In this document: piece by piece, positions 44,998 to 53,211 of the stretch
Position numbering within the stretch: the stretch's first letter is position 1
How the letters are laid out: each line of letters starts with the position of its first letter
The notes under the pieces: generated by a model
Told to the model about the DNA's origin: nothing
Databases searched by the model: none
What the model saw: only the letters and a program-made list of their open reading frames with translations
Program-made: the position numbers and the translations under genes
Source of the DNA: an uncultured Myxococcales bacterium
GTDB lineage: Bacteria; Myxococcota_A; UBA9042
DNA: 64,000 bases
Reading direction: 5' to 3'
NCBI GenBank assembly: GCA_903842345.1
Contig: CAIMLR010000049.1
Coordinates: forward strand, 19,377 to 83,376

Positions 44998-45723
44998 TCA
45001 GTGCGCCATCGCCGCGTGCAGCCGACTCGCTTCCAGCGCCGCCGCTTCCGTCCCGTCCTCCATCACGCCGTCGTGAATGCGCACCACGCGCCGCGCATGT
45101 TCCATCACCCGCGGGTCGTGGGTCGAGAACAGGAACGTCACGCCGTGCTCGCTGTTGAGCTTGAGCATGAGGTCGATGATCTGGTCCGCCGTCGTCGAAT
45201 CGAGGTTCGCCGTCGGCTCATCGGCCAGCACCAGCTGCGGCTCCGTCACCAGCGCCCGGGCAATCGCGACGCGCTGCCGCTGCCCGCCTGACAGTTCGTC
45301 GGGCTTCTGCTTCAGATACGGCGTCAAGCCCACTTCTGCGGCGATCTTCAGCGTCCGCGCGCGCAGCGCCTTGCGGTCCTCGCCGCGAATCACGCAAGGG
45401 AACTCGATGTTTTCCACCACGTCCAGCACCGGAATCAGGTTGAAGTTCTGGAAGATGAAGCCGATCTTGCGGTTGCGCACTTCCGCCAGGTCGTTGAAGT
45501 CCCGGTGGCCGATTTCCTCGCCGTCCAGCTTGTAGGAGCCCGAATTCGCGCGATCCAGGCAGCCGATGATGTTGAGCAGCGTCGTCTTGCCGGAGCCTGA
45601 CGGGCCCATGACGACGGTGAACTCGCCTTTCTCGATGGTCAAATCGACGCCCTTGAGCGCGACGACCTCGGTCTTGCCGAGCTGGTAGGACTTCTTGATA
45701 CCTTTGAGTTGAACGAGTGCCAT
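44998..45723 (-). CDS. LolD/MacB-type ABC ATPase
   Basis: The ATG at 45723 has AAGGAG at ideal spacing and gives 241 residues. Walker A GPSGSGKT (40-47), signature LSGGQRQRVA, Walker B LVLADEPTANLD and switch STHDPRV identify the LolD/MacB/FtsE family of ATPases that power FtsX-like permeases. It is the last gene of the tetR operon, which also encodes two such permeases, so it should drive them. The last 25 residues are an extension beyond the core fold. Confidence 0.93.
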   Translation of the reverse strand: MALVQLKGIKKSYQLGKTEVVALKGVDLTIEKGEFTVVMGPSGSGKTTLLNIIGCLDRANSGSYKLDGEEIGHRDFNDLAEVRNRKIGFIFQNFNLIPVLDVVENIEFPCVIRGEDRKALRARTLKIAAEVGLTPYLKQKPDELSGGQRQRVAIARALVTEPQLVLADEPTANLDSTTADQIIDLMLKLNSEHGVTFLFSTHDPRVMEHARRVVRIHDGVMEDGTEAAALEASRLHAAMAH

Positions 45724-45752
45724 GGGAATCTCCTTGGAAGTCGGCGCCGCCG

Positions 45753-47330
45753 CTAGTAGAACACACGGGCGCTGAAAAACACCCGCCACGCGGTCGGCTG
45801 CATGCCGTTTTCCGTGTAGCGCGCGTCGCCCACCTGGGCGCCGAGCGACTTGATGCCGGGAATTGTGTAGAGGCCGCCGAGCGTCAGGTTGAGCCATTCC
45901 TGGGTCAGCCACGTCACCTGCGGGGCGATCTGACCGCTCAAATCCTCCAGCCCCAGCAGGACGACGGTGTTGATGTTCCAGTCGTCGGCGATCATCGTGT
46001 GCAGGTAGGTGAAAAACGCGTAGTGGCGGCGCATCGGCTCAAACGTGAATTTCTGCGGCGCGCCGGAATCGCTGTTGGCCGTCGGATTGAGGAAGCTCAG
46101 CGCGTTGCCGGGAATCGTCTGGTGCAGGCTGGCAGCGGTGTCCATCAGGCTCAGGAGCTGCGGGCGCATGCTCATGACCTGCGCGAAGTTGTTGAACTGG
46201 GCTTGGTTGTAGCCCTCGCCGTTGTAGAAATACTCAAACGTGAAGGACGCGTTGTCGCCAAACTGCCAGCGGCCGCCGGCCAGCGCCTTGACCCGCACGC
46301 CGTCATCGTCGATCTGCGTGTAGCCGCCGGGCGTCTTGCCGGTCATCGCGCAGCCCTGGAACGCGCCGACGCTGCCGATGCAGTCCGGGTCAAAATACGC
46401 CTTGGCGGAGCCCTGAAAGCCGATCGCCTCCAAGTGCAACTCCAGCGCGTTGAAGAACACGTGGGACGCGGAGAGGCCGACGCGGTTCTTGTAGTTGAGC
46501 GCATCGTTGTACTGCTGGGTCTGGAACCAGTAGAGGTTGAGGTCCGTCTCCTGCCACAGCGCATACGCCCGCGCCGCCAGCGCGTAGTGCGGGTGATTGT
46601 CGTAGCCGTCGCTCTGCACGTTGCCGTACTTGTCGTACTGCGTCGCCGGGTGCGCGTCCGGGTAATACACAAGCCCGCCCGGAATGCCGCCAAACTGCCG
46701 CGTCACCTTGCCCGCAGCGACGAGGCTCAGCGTAAACAGGTCAAACGGCGCCTCCGCCCGCACCAGCCACGAACCGGCGCGCTGCATCGTGGGATCCGTT
46801 GGATCCTTGGGCGGATTCAGCAGATCCGTCGGATTGATCGCCAGCCCCGGTCCCCACACGATGCGCTTCTTGCCCAGCGTGACGTTGAAGTGCTCGTGGA
46901 AATTGTAGGTTCCGTAGAACTCGCTCAGCACCGCCGACGGCCGATACGTCGCGACGTCGTGATCCGCCAGCCGCAGCCGCTCGCCCGTGCCGTCATTGCC
47001 ATAGTACAAGCCGCCTTTTTGGTACAGGAAAGACGCGTCGGCGATCGCCGTCGCCTTGTCGCGCCAATCCAACTTGAGCTGCACATTGCCTTCGGTCAGG
47101 TTGGCCAAGTGCGCGACGTCGTCCGCCGGCAGCAGGTGCGCAACGGACGCGTAAGCCCCCGTCGTCCGCGTGTCCAGAAAGCCGTTGACCCGCACTTTGA
47201 CAAGCGGCTCCGGCGGCGCTTCATCCGCCGGCATCGCCATGTCGGGCGTAACCGAATCCGCAGGCGCGACGTCCTCCGCCCACACGGGCAGGGCAATCAG
47301 GCAAGCCAAGCTGGCAAACAAAAGGCGCAT
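45753..47330 (-). CDS. Outer-membrane beta-barrel protein of the Lol-like operon
   Basis: The 525-residue product has a signal peptide (LLFASLACLIALPVWA) and a short acidic Pro-rich segment. Alternating beta strands follow to the end, rich in Tyr, Phe, Trp and Asn, with the last residues FFSARVFY ending in an aromatic as outer-membrane barrels do. The segment KKRIVWGPGLAINPTDLLNPP is like that of DUF1302-type and related barrels found next to LolA-like and transporter genes. It is probably the outer-membrane part of the system encoded by the operon, receiving or exporting its substrate. It has no efflux (TolC) motif. Confidence 0.78.
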   Translation of the reverse strand: MRLLFASLACLIALPVWAEDVAPADSVTPDMAMPADEAPPEPLVKVRVNGFLDTRTTGAYASVAHLLPADDVAHLANLTEGNVQLKLDWRDKATAIADASFLYQKGGLYYGNDGTGERLRLADHDVATYRPSAVLSEFYGTYNFHEHFNVTLGKKRIVWGPGLAINPTDLLNPPKDPTDPTMQRAGSWLVRAEAPFDLFTLSLVAAGKVTRQFGGIPGGLVYYPDAHPATQYDKYGNVQSDGYDNHPHYALAARAYALWQETDLNLYWFQTQQYNDALNYKNRVGLSASHVFFNALELHLEAIGFQGSAKAYFDPDCIGSVGAFQGCAMTGKTPGGYTQIDDDGVRVKALAGGRWQFGDNASFTFEYFYNGEGYNQAQFNNFAQVMSMRPQLLSLMDTAASLHQTIPGNALSFLNPTANSDSGAPQKFTFEPMRRHYAFFTYLHTMIADDWNINTVVLLGLEDLSGQIAPQVTWLTQEWLNLTLGGLYTIPGIKSLGAQVGDARYTENGMQPTAWRVFFSARVFY

Positions 47331-47357
47331 CGCGTTCTCCCGTCGGTGGTGCGGAGG

Positions 47358-48086
47358 CTACTTACCCAGGTCGTCGAGCACGAACTTGCCGCTCGGCGGA
47401 TTCACCCGCGTGTCCATCTCCAGCCACACCATCGTGCTGAACCGCTGCGTCGCCAGCATGTTCTTCATCTGGATCTTGCCCGGCCGCGTCAGGCCGTTGT
47501 AGGCCTTGAAATCGCTGAACTCCGCCATGCGCAGCATCTTGCCGGACGCCGTGTAGTACTCGCCTTTCACGGGCAGGGAATCCGATTTGCGGATCCACAG
47601 CTTGATCATGTCGTACGCCGCGTCCTTGGACTTGGCGTGCAATTCCAGCTCCCACGCATCCGCGCGCGTGGGATCCGCGACGACTTTCGCGGTGTAATCG
47701 GCCTGATAGTTGACGCGCAGCACGTCGGCATTGTTGAAGTCGCCGCCCTGGAAGGAGTCGCGGTTGGCCAGCCGCACGGCGCGCTTCAGGTTGGGCATGT
47801 ACACCCACAGGTTGTCGCCCTGCCGCAGCATCTCCTGACCGCGCACGGCCGCAGGCTCGGCAAACGCGACGCGGAACTTCTCCGTCCCTTTCTTCAGCAT
47901 CGCCATCTTGTACGTCCGCATCGTGCCGTCGTCGCGGTGCGCGGTCATGTCGATCGTCGCCTGGAAATTCTCCGGGCCCATCACGCTGTCGTATTTCTTC
48001 AGCAGTTCGTCCGCGGTCGGGTCGGCAAACGCCAGCGACGGCAGGATCAGGGACGCGGCAAGGGTCAGCATCAGGGAACGCAACAT
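47358..48086 (-). CDS. LolA-like periplasmic carrier (outer membrane lipoprotein-sorting family)
   Basis: The ATG at 48086 has GGAGG upstream; 242 residues. Signal peptide LMLTLAASLILPSLAFA, then a LolA/LolB-like fold: DELLKKYDSVMGPENFQATIDM, LKKGTEKFRVAF, DNLWVYMPNLKRAVR, a middle strand set and a late region VWLEMDTRVNPP. Members of this family sit in operons with FtsX-like permeases or RND proteins and are thought to carry lipids or lipoproteins across the periplasm. Here it lies between permease and barrel genes, fitting a carrier role. The cargo is inferred. Confidence 0.85.
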   Translation of the reverse strand: MLRSLMLTLAASLILPSLAFADPTADELLKKYDSVMGPENFQATIDMTAHRDDGTMRTYKMAMLKKGTEKFRVAFAEPAAVRGQEMLRQGDNLWVYMPNLKRAVRLANRDSFQGGDFNNADVLRVNYQADYTAKVVADPTRADAWELELHAKSKDAAYDMIKLWIRKSDSLPVKGEYYTASGKMLRMAEFSDFKAYNGLTRPGKIQMKNMLATQRFSTMVWLEMDTRVNPPSGKFVLDDLGK

Positions 48087-48124
48087 GGTCAATACCTCCA
48101 GGGAAAAGGGGGAAAGCAGCGGGT

Positions 48125-49345
48125 TCAGGTGGAGCGCAGGGCGTCGACCGGGTTGAGCCGTGCGGCGCGCCAGGAAGGATAAACCCCGGCGAGGATCGTG
48201 CCAAAACCCGCGAGCAGGATCGTCGGCGCCAGCAGATAGAAGGGCACGGCGGGGACGATGTGGTAGATGGCCGTGCTCCCTGGCGCGGCGGCTGGCACAC
48301 CGCCCTTGTCGGCGATGGCGAAGATGACGGCGAGGGAGACCGCGAGGCCGCTCGCCACGCCGATGAGCGCGAGCGCCGCCGCTTCCAGCAGGAACAGCAC
48401 CGTGATCTTGCCGCGCCGCATGCCGACGGCCATCATCGTGCCGATCTCCCGCGTGCGCTCCAGGACCGCCATGAGCATCGTGTTGACGACGCCGATGATG
48501 GCGATGACGAGGAAGACCAGGCAGATCGCGGTCAGCACCATCCGCTGGAAATTCACAACGTCGTCGACGTTCGGCCGCAGCTGCTTCCAGGTTTGCACCT
48601 CGTAATCCGGCCCCAGCGCCGCGCGGATGCCGCTTGCGACCTCGTCGATCGACTCGCGATCCCGCGTTGCCACGGCCAACTCCGTGATCCGCCCGTCCAT
48701 GCCCAGCAGCTCCTGCGCCCACTTGAGCGGCACAAGGACGGTCCGCTTGGACTCAAAGGCGTTGCCGCTGTTGAGCGTGCCGCGCAGTTCAAAATCCAGC
48801 GCGTTCTGCTGGCCGTTCTTGCTCGCCGCCTGCAGCGTGCCGCCTGATCCCGCCGTCAACGCCATCGCCGCCGCCAGATCCATGCCGAAGACGACGCCAT
48901 TGGCCGCGCTCGCATCAACCGCCTTGCCGGTCAGGAACGCGTTGGCATCCGGCAGCACTTTGTTCTCCAGCGTCGCGTCGATGCCAGTCGCGATGACCAT
49001 CGTCGACTGGGAGCCGTTCGCCGCAAGCCCCGAGAACACCAGCCGCGGCGACACCGCCGTCACGCCCGGCACGCGTTTGACCTTCTCGATCACCTCGCCG
49101 GTCTGGGCAAAATCCAGATCCAGCGGCTGGTTCTCGCGCACATCGTCGTAGCCCTTGCGGTGCACTTGCAGCGCGCCGACCTTGCCGTTGACGACGTCAT
49201 CGATCATCGCGTTCCCCAAGCCGATGACAAAAGAGCCGAGCATCAGCGTCATCATGACGCCAAACGCGATCGCGCCGACGGTGAAGCCTGCGCGGCCCTT
49301 GTTGCGAAGCACATTGCGAAAAGCCAGACCGATGAGCGTGAACAT
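48125..49345 (-). CDS. FtsX-like ABC permease (LolC/E type), second copy
   Basis: The 406-residue protein has an N-terminal TM helix after LAFRNVLRNKGRAGF, a large periplasmic domain (about 45-270) and three C-terminal TM helices with the coupling motif ERTREIGTMMAVGMRR. This is the MacB/LolC/E topology. Its paralogue is encoded just upstream (39 bases between), with the same N-terminus (RNVLRNK) and coupling motif. The two probably form a heterodimer powered by the LolD-like ATPase, moving substrate from the inner membrane to the LolA-like carrier. Confidence 0.9.
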   Translation of the reverse strand: MFTLIGLAFRNVLRNKGRAGFTVGAIAFGVMMTLMLGSFVIGLGNAMIDDVVNGKVGALQVHRKGYDDVRENQPLDLDFAQTGEVIEKVKRVPGVTAVSPRLVFSGLAANGSQSTMVIATGIDATLENKVLPDANAFLTGKAVDASAANGVVFGMDLAAAMALTAGSGGTLQAASKNGQQNALDFELRGTLNSGNAFESKRTVLVPLKWAQELLGMDGRITELAVATRDRESIDEVASGIRAALGPDYEVQTWKQLRPNVDDVVNFQRMVLTAICLVFLVIAIIGVVNTMLMAVLERTREIGTMMAVGMRRGKITVLFLLEAAALALIGVASGLAVSLAVIFAIADKGGVPAAAPGSTAIYHIVPAVPFYLLAPTILLAGFGTILAGVYPSWRAARLNPVDALRST

Positions 49346-49384
49346 GCAAACCTCGGGCGAATCAGGTCAGAAGGCCAGGAGAGA

Positions 49385-50614
49385 TCAGCCACCCGCGAGG
49401 GCTTCAACCGGCCGCAGGCGGCTCGCCCGCCAAGCCGGATAGACGGCAAAGAGCAGCGCGCCTGAACCGGCGAGCGACACCACGCCGAACAGGTAGGTCG
49501 GCGTCACGAACGGTTGGATGACAAACGGCATGTTGGAGCCGGGAAACGTGACGGAGATCCCGCGTTGATGCAGTACGACGACGATGAGGCTGCCGAGCGC
49601 GCCGCCCAGGATGCCGCCCAGCGCGCCGATCGTCGCGGCTTCCATCAGGAAGAGCCCGAGGATCTTGGAGCGCCGCACGCCGACCGCCATCATCGTCCCG
49701 ATCTCGCGGGTCCGGTCGAGCACGCTCATGAGCATCGTGTTGGCCACGCCCAGCAGCATCAAAATCATGAACACGATGGCGACAAGGTTCAGGATGACGT
49801 TCTGCCGCTGCATCGCCTGTTTGACGAACGTGGCGATCTCCTCCCACGTGCTGACTTCATAGTCCTTGCCCAGCGCCGCTTGCAGGTCCTTGGCCACCGC
49901 CGGAATGTTGTCGATGTCATCCACCGCGACGATGTACTCGGTCGCGCGCCCCTCCATTTTCAGGAGCCGCTGCGCCACATCCAGCCGGACCATGCCGACT
50001 TTCTTCTCGCCCGGCATGTTCAACTTCATCGGCCCCGTCAGCGTCACGTTCTCGCCCGACAGCGCGCCGTCCTTGTCCGGGGCCAGGATCGCCGCCGGCG
50101 CGTCTTTGGGCACGTTGCTGCCGTTCAAGGCTTTTTGCAGTTGCTCCGTGACGACCATCGCGTTCAGGACCTTGCCGCTGGCGAACTGCTGCTTGTCCTC
50201 AATCGTTGAAGCGCGCAGCGGCACCACCTTGAATTCGCGGGTCGGGTCGACCGCCTGCACGCCGAGGAAGATCGTCTGATCGGCCACGTTGATCATCCCG
50301 GCAAACAGGATGCGCGGCGACACGGCGGTTACGTGCTGGATCGACAACAGCTTTTTCTCAAAATTGGCGTCCTGCGGCATGTCCATGGACAGCGGCGAGG
50401 ACAGCACGTTCTTGAGGAAGCCCGTGCGGTGCACCTGCAGCGCGCCCGTCTGGCCGTTGACGACGTTCTGGACCAGTGAGCGCTGCAGCCCGTTGAGCGT
50501 GCCGCGGATGCTGACCATGACGCTGACGCCGACAAGCAGCGCGGCCAGCGTGATCGCGGTGCGGCGCTTGTTGCGGAGCACGTTGCGGATGGCGATTTGC
50601 AGGAGGCTGAACAT
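49385..50614 (-). CDS. FtsX-like ABC permease (LolC/E type), first copy
   Basis: The ATG at 50614 has GGAG upstream and gives 409 residues; a longer frame exists but overlaps tetR. The TM1 region RNVLRNKRRTAITL, the periplasmic domain, three C-terminal TM helices and DRTREIGTMMAVGVRR are as in the second copy. It begins 34 bases after the tetR stop, and an AACGAACGTT palindrome lies between them. Confidence 0.9.
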   Translation of the reverse strand: MFSLLQIAIRNVLRNKRRTAITLAALLVGVSVMVSIRGTLNGLQRSLVQNVVNGQTGALQVHRTGFLKNVLSSPLSMDMPQDANFEKKLLSIQHVTAVSPRILFAGMINVADQTIFLGVQAVDPTREFKVVPLRASTIEDKQQFASGKVLNAMVVTEQLQKALNGSNVPKDAPAAILAPDKDGALSGENVTLTGPMKLNMPGEKKVGMVRLDVAQRLLKMEGRATEYIVAVDDIDNIPAVAKDLQAALGKDYEVSTWEEIATFVKQAMQRQNVILNLVAIVFMILMLLGVANTMLMSVLDRTREIGTMMAVGVRRSKILGLFLMEAATIGALGGILGGALGSLIVVVLHQRGISVTFPGSNMPFVIQPFVTPTYLFGVVSLAGSGALLFAVYPAWRASRLRPVEALAGG

Positions 50615-50636
50615 GGGGACTCCGTGGCAAAATAAC

Positions 50637-50650
50637 AGAACGAACGTTCT
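50637..50650 (-). promoter_or_regulatory. TetR operator candidate before the first permease gene
   Basis: AGAACG-AA-CGTTCT is a perfect inverted repeat with six-base arms and overlaps the tetR stop codon. Its core AACGAACGTT differs by one base from the palindrome in the tetR promoter. Just downstream on the minus strand is TGTTATTTT (an extended -10-like element, TATTTT at 50634-50629), so an internal promoter under the same regulator is possible. Confidence 0.55.
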
Positions 50651-51281
50651 ACTCTGGCGTTGCCGCCGCACCGTGCAGGAACTGATCGACACAGTGGCGA
50701 GCGAACTCGCGGGGTTTCTCAACCCACCCGTGATTGGGCGAAATACTCAGCAATTGCCGCCACATCATCAGCGGCGCGATGAAGGTCAGCGCGACCATCT
50801 CCGCGTCGCCCGGCCGCAGCAGTCCACGGTCCATGAGCGCGCCCATCAGGTCGATAATCGGCTGCCGCGCCACGAGCATCCGCTCCCACAGGTTGATTTT
50901 GCCCTCGAGCGCGAGCCGCGAGCCATCCGACAGGAAGATGCGAAAGCGCTTGCGCTCGCGCAGGACCGCAAACCGGTCCATCGCGTGCATGAGCAGCCGT
51001 TCCAGGTAGAGCGGGAGCTCTTCGGCGGCACCGGCAAAGGGCGGCGGCGTGCCGGGACCGAGGCTCGGCTTGCCATCGCGGATTTCCAGAACGACGGCCT
51101 CAAACAGCTCGTCCTTGCTGGGGAAATGGTGATAGAGCGCGGAAACGCCCACGCCGGTTGCGCGCGCCACGTCGCGGATGCTGACGCCGTAGAAACCCTT
51201 GTCGGCGAACAACTCGAGCGCGGCATCGAGGATGTCGCTGCGGGTGTCTCGGCCTTCACTGGTTCGGGGACGTGCTGCCAT
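50649..51281 (-). CDS. TetR-family transcriptional regulator
   Basis: The 210-residue protein has the TetR helix-turn-helix in the first 55 residues (LFADKGFYGVSIRDVARATG ... SALYHHFPSKDEL) and a ligand-binding helical domain of 150 residues. It heads the five-gene Lol-like operon on the same strand and very probably represses both itself and that operon through the two AACGANCGTT palindromes. The inducer is unknown; a lipophilic or toxic compound carried by the system is likely. Confidence 0.93.
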   Translation of the reverse strand: MAARPRTSEGRDTRSDILDAALELFADKGFYGVSIRDVARATGVGVSALYHHFPSKDELFEAVVLEIRDGKPSLGPGTPPPFAGAAEELPLYLERLLMHAMDRFAVLRERKRFRIFLSDGSRLALEGKINLWERMLVARQPIIDLMGALMDRGLLRPGDAEMVALTFIAPLMMWRQLLSISPNHGWVEKPREFARHCVDQFLHGAAATPE

Positions 51282-51326
51282 GGTGTTGAACTGCTCGCGG
51301 CGGGCACCGGATGCACGCTTGCAGTT

Positions 51327-51354
51327 AATGTAACGATCGTTCGATTTGTGTCAA
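51327..51354 (-). promoter_or_regulatory. tetR promoter with operator in its spacer
   Basis: Read on the minus strand: TTGACA (51354-51349), 16-base spacer, TACATT (51332-51327). The perfect ten-base palindrome AACGATCGTT (51332-51341) lies in the spacer and touches the -10. A repressor bound there would block RNA polymerase. This is the best promoter-operator pair in the window. Confidence 0.65.
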
Positions 51355-51479
51355 GGGGCGCGGCCACGTGAACGCGTGTAAACGCGCCGTTTGGTGCACG
51401 CTTGTCGCTTGACGCGGCATGCAACTTGCGAACAACTTACCGGTCTGGCGATCCTGCCGGGCTTGAGTACGCTGATCGC

Positions 51480-53132
51480 ATGGAGCGCTTTCCAACATCG
51501 ATGCTCGTCTTTCTGGTTGTGGCCGGCTGCAGTACGCCCGCGGTGGAAACGGGATACGTCCATGACGCCGGCAGTCAGCAGTTCGCCGACGTGAACCTGA
51601 CCTTTGGCAAGCCTGACGTCAAAGACGCCGCGGACGGCAAGGCGGACGCCGATACGCAGCCGACGGACGCCAAGGGCAACGATGCAGCGGAGACCGCGGA
51701 TGCCGCGATCCCGGACGCTGCGCATTCGGACGCAGAGGCGGAGGATGCCGCCGTTGCCGACGTCAGCGATGTGGCAGTGGATGCACCCGATGTCAGCGCC
51801 CCGGACGTCGCCGTGGACAGCGGCTTCAAGCCCGACATCCCCGGCTGCACGCCCAAGCCCGAGACGTGCAACGGCGCGGACGACGACTGCAACGGCCAGA
51901 CGGACGAGACGTGCGACGACGGGGAGCCATGCACCGTCAACGATTCCTGCACGTTCACCGACTGCGCGGGCACGTTGAAGAACTGCGGCGATGGCAACGC
52001 GTGCACCGCCGATGGCTGTGTCGGCGGCAACTGCCAGCACACGCCCTATCCGTGCAACGACAACAATCCGTGCACCGCGGACGCGTGTGATCCCGCGACC
52101 GGCTGCACGCACCCGCCGCTCACGGACGCGTGCGACGACGGCAATCCGTGCACCAAGAACGACAACTGCGCCACCGGCGGCTGCGCCGGCACGCTGGACA
52201 CCTGCGACGACAGCAACCCGTGCACGTCCGACGCCTGCACCGGCGCCCAGGGCTGCACGCACGCCAACAACACCGCGACGTGCGACGACGGCAATCCGTG
52301 CACGTCGACCGACGTCTGCGCCGCGGGCGCATGCGTGGGCACGGGCGGCGCATGTGACGACGGCAACGCCTGCACCGACGACACGTGCGACGGCGGCACC
52401 TGCGGCCACGTCAACAACAGCGCGACGTGCAGCGACGGCGACGGCTGCACAACCGGCGATGCGTGCAACGGCGGGGCGTGCGTCGCCGGCACACCGACCA
52501 ACTGCGACGACGGCCTCACCTGCACGACGGACGCCTGCAGCGCGGGCGCGTGCACGCATGTGGACACGTGCGGCGCGGGCTCCAAGTGCGACGGCGCCAC
52601 CAACGCGTGCATCCTCACCGGCTGCGCGCTACCCGCCAACGCGTGCGCGGACGGCAACCAGAACCGCCATGGCTGCCAGAACGGTCGGGTCATCGGCCGC
52701 AGCACCGCCAAGGGCAGCGGCGGTTTCAAGAAGAGCGACTACAACTGCGACAGCTCCAACTACTTTAGCGGCGGCGGCGGCCAGTGCTACGACACCGGCT
52801 ACGACCACACCTACCGCATCTTCTTGCGCAAGGGCGAAGTCATCACAGTCAGTTACTCCGGCTACAGCTACGACTGCTTTGGCAGCGGTTCGTCCGGCTC
52901 CCGCAATTTTGAGATCATCCCGTCCAACAACGGCTGCGGTGAACCCGCGTCGGGTTCGTGCACCAACTACGCCGTGTGTTCGTCCAAAGCGAGCGCGAGC
53001 TACACGGCGCCGGCAGAAGGCTGGGTCGCCGTCATCGCGGATTCCGGCGTGTGGGACGACGGCTTTGACTACACATTGACGGTGAAGCTCGACCCGAACA
53101 GCTGCCAGGTCGCAGGCTGCGAATGCCCTTGA
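51480..53132 (+). CDS. Cys-rich lipoprotein with Asp-rich stalk and MopE-type motif
   Basis: The ATG at 51480 gives 550 residues and a signal peptide with lipobox VAGC (Cys17). An Asp/Ala-rich stalk follows (about 20-115), then one MopE-like motif (PETCNGADDDCNGQTDE, near 127) and a run of C-D-D-G-N-x-C-T-x-D-x-C repeats (to about 380). The C-terminal domain (about 385-550) is beta-rich and ends in VIADSGVWDDGFDYTLTV, resembling a pre-peptidase C-terminal-like domain. MopE motifs bind copper in Methylococcus; here binding is only possible. Surface location is likely. It shares the repeat type with the protein at 2254-8229. Confidence 0.82.
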   Translation: MERFPTSMLVFLVVAGCSTPAVETGYVHDAGSQQFADVNLTFGKPDVKDAADGKADADTQPTDAKGNDAAETADAAIPDAAHSDAEAEDAAVADVSDVAVDAPDVSAPDVAVDSGFKPDIPGCTPKPETCNGADDDCNGQTDETCDDGEPCTVNDSCTFTDCAGTLKNCGDGNACTADGCVGGNCQHTPYPCNDNNPCTADACDPATGCTHPPLTDACDDGNPCTKNDNCATGGCAGTLDTCDDSNPCTSDACTGAQGCTHANNTATCDDGNPCTSTDVCAAGACVGTGGACDDGNACTDDTCDGGTCGHVNNSATCSDGDGCTTGDACNGGACVAGTPTNCDDGLTCTTDACSAGACTHVDTCGAGSKCDGATNACILTGCALPANACADGNQNRHGCQNGRVIGRSTAKGSGGFKKSDYNCDSSNYFSGGGGQCYDTGYDHTYRIFLRKGEVITVSYSGYSYDCFGSGSSGSRNFEIIPSNNGCGEPASGSCTNYAVCSSKASASYTAPAEGWVAVIADSGVWDDGFDYTLTVKLDPNSCQVAGCECP

Positions 53133-53211
53133 AGCCGCTGGCTTGACAGCGACGCCACCGGCGGAGTCTGCTCCGGCGGTGGCGTCCACGTGCGCGGCAG
53201 GAGTCCGAGAC

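Noticed and set aside
45717..48182. An 821-codon plus-strand frame opposite the barrel and LolA-like genes.
   Set aside because: Arg/His/Gln/Val-rich, runs across two well-supported genes and their spacer.
51900..52620. Regularly spaced near-repeats that could look like a CRISPR array or satellite.
   Set aside because: The units encode C-D-D-G-N-x-C-T repeats in frame, vary in length and have no constant repeat with unique spacers.
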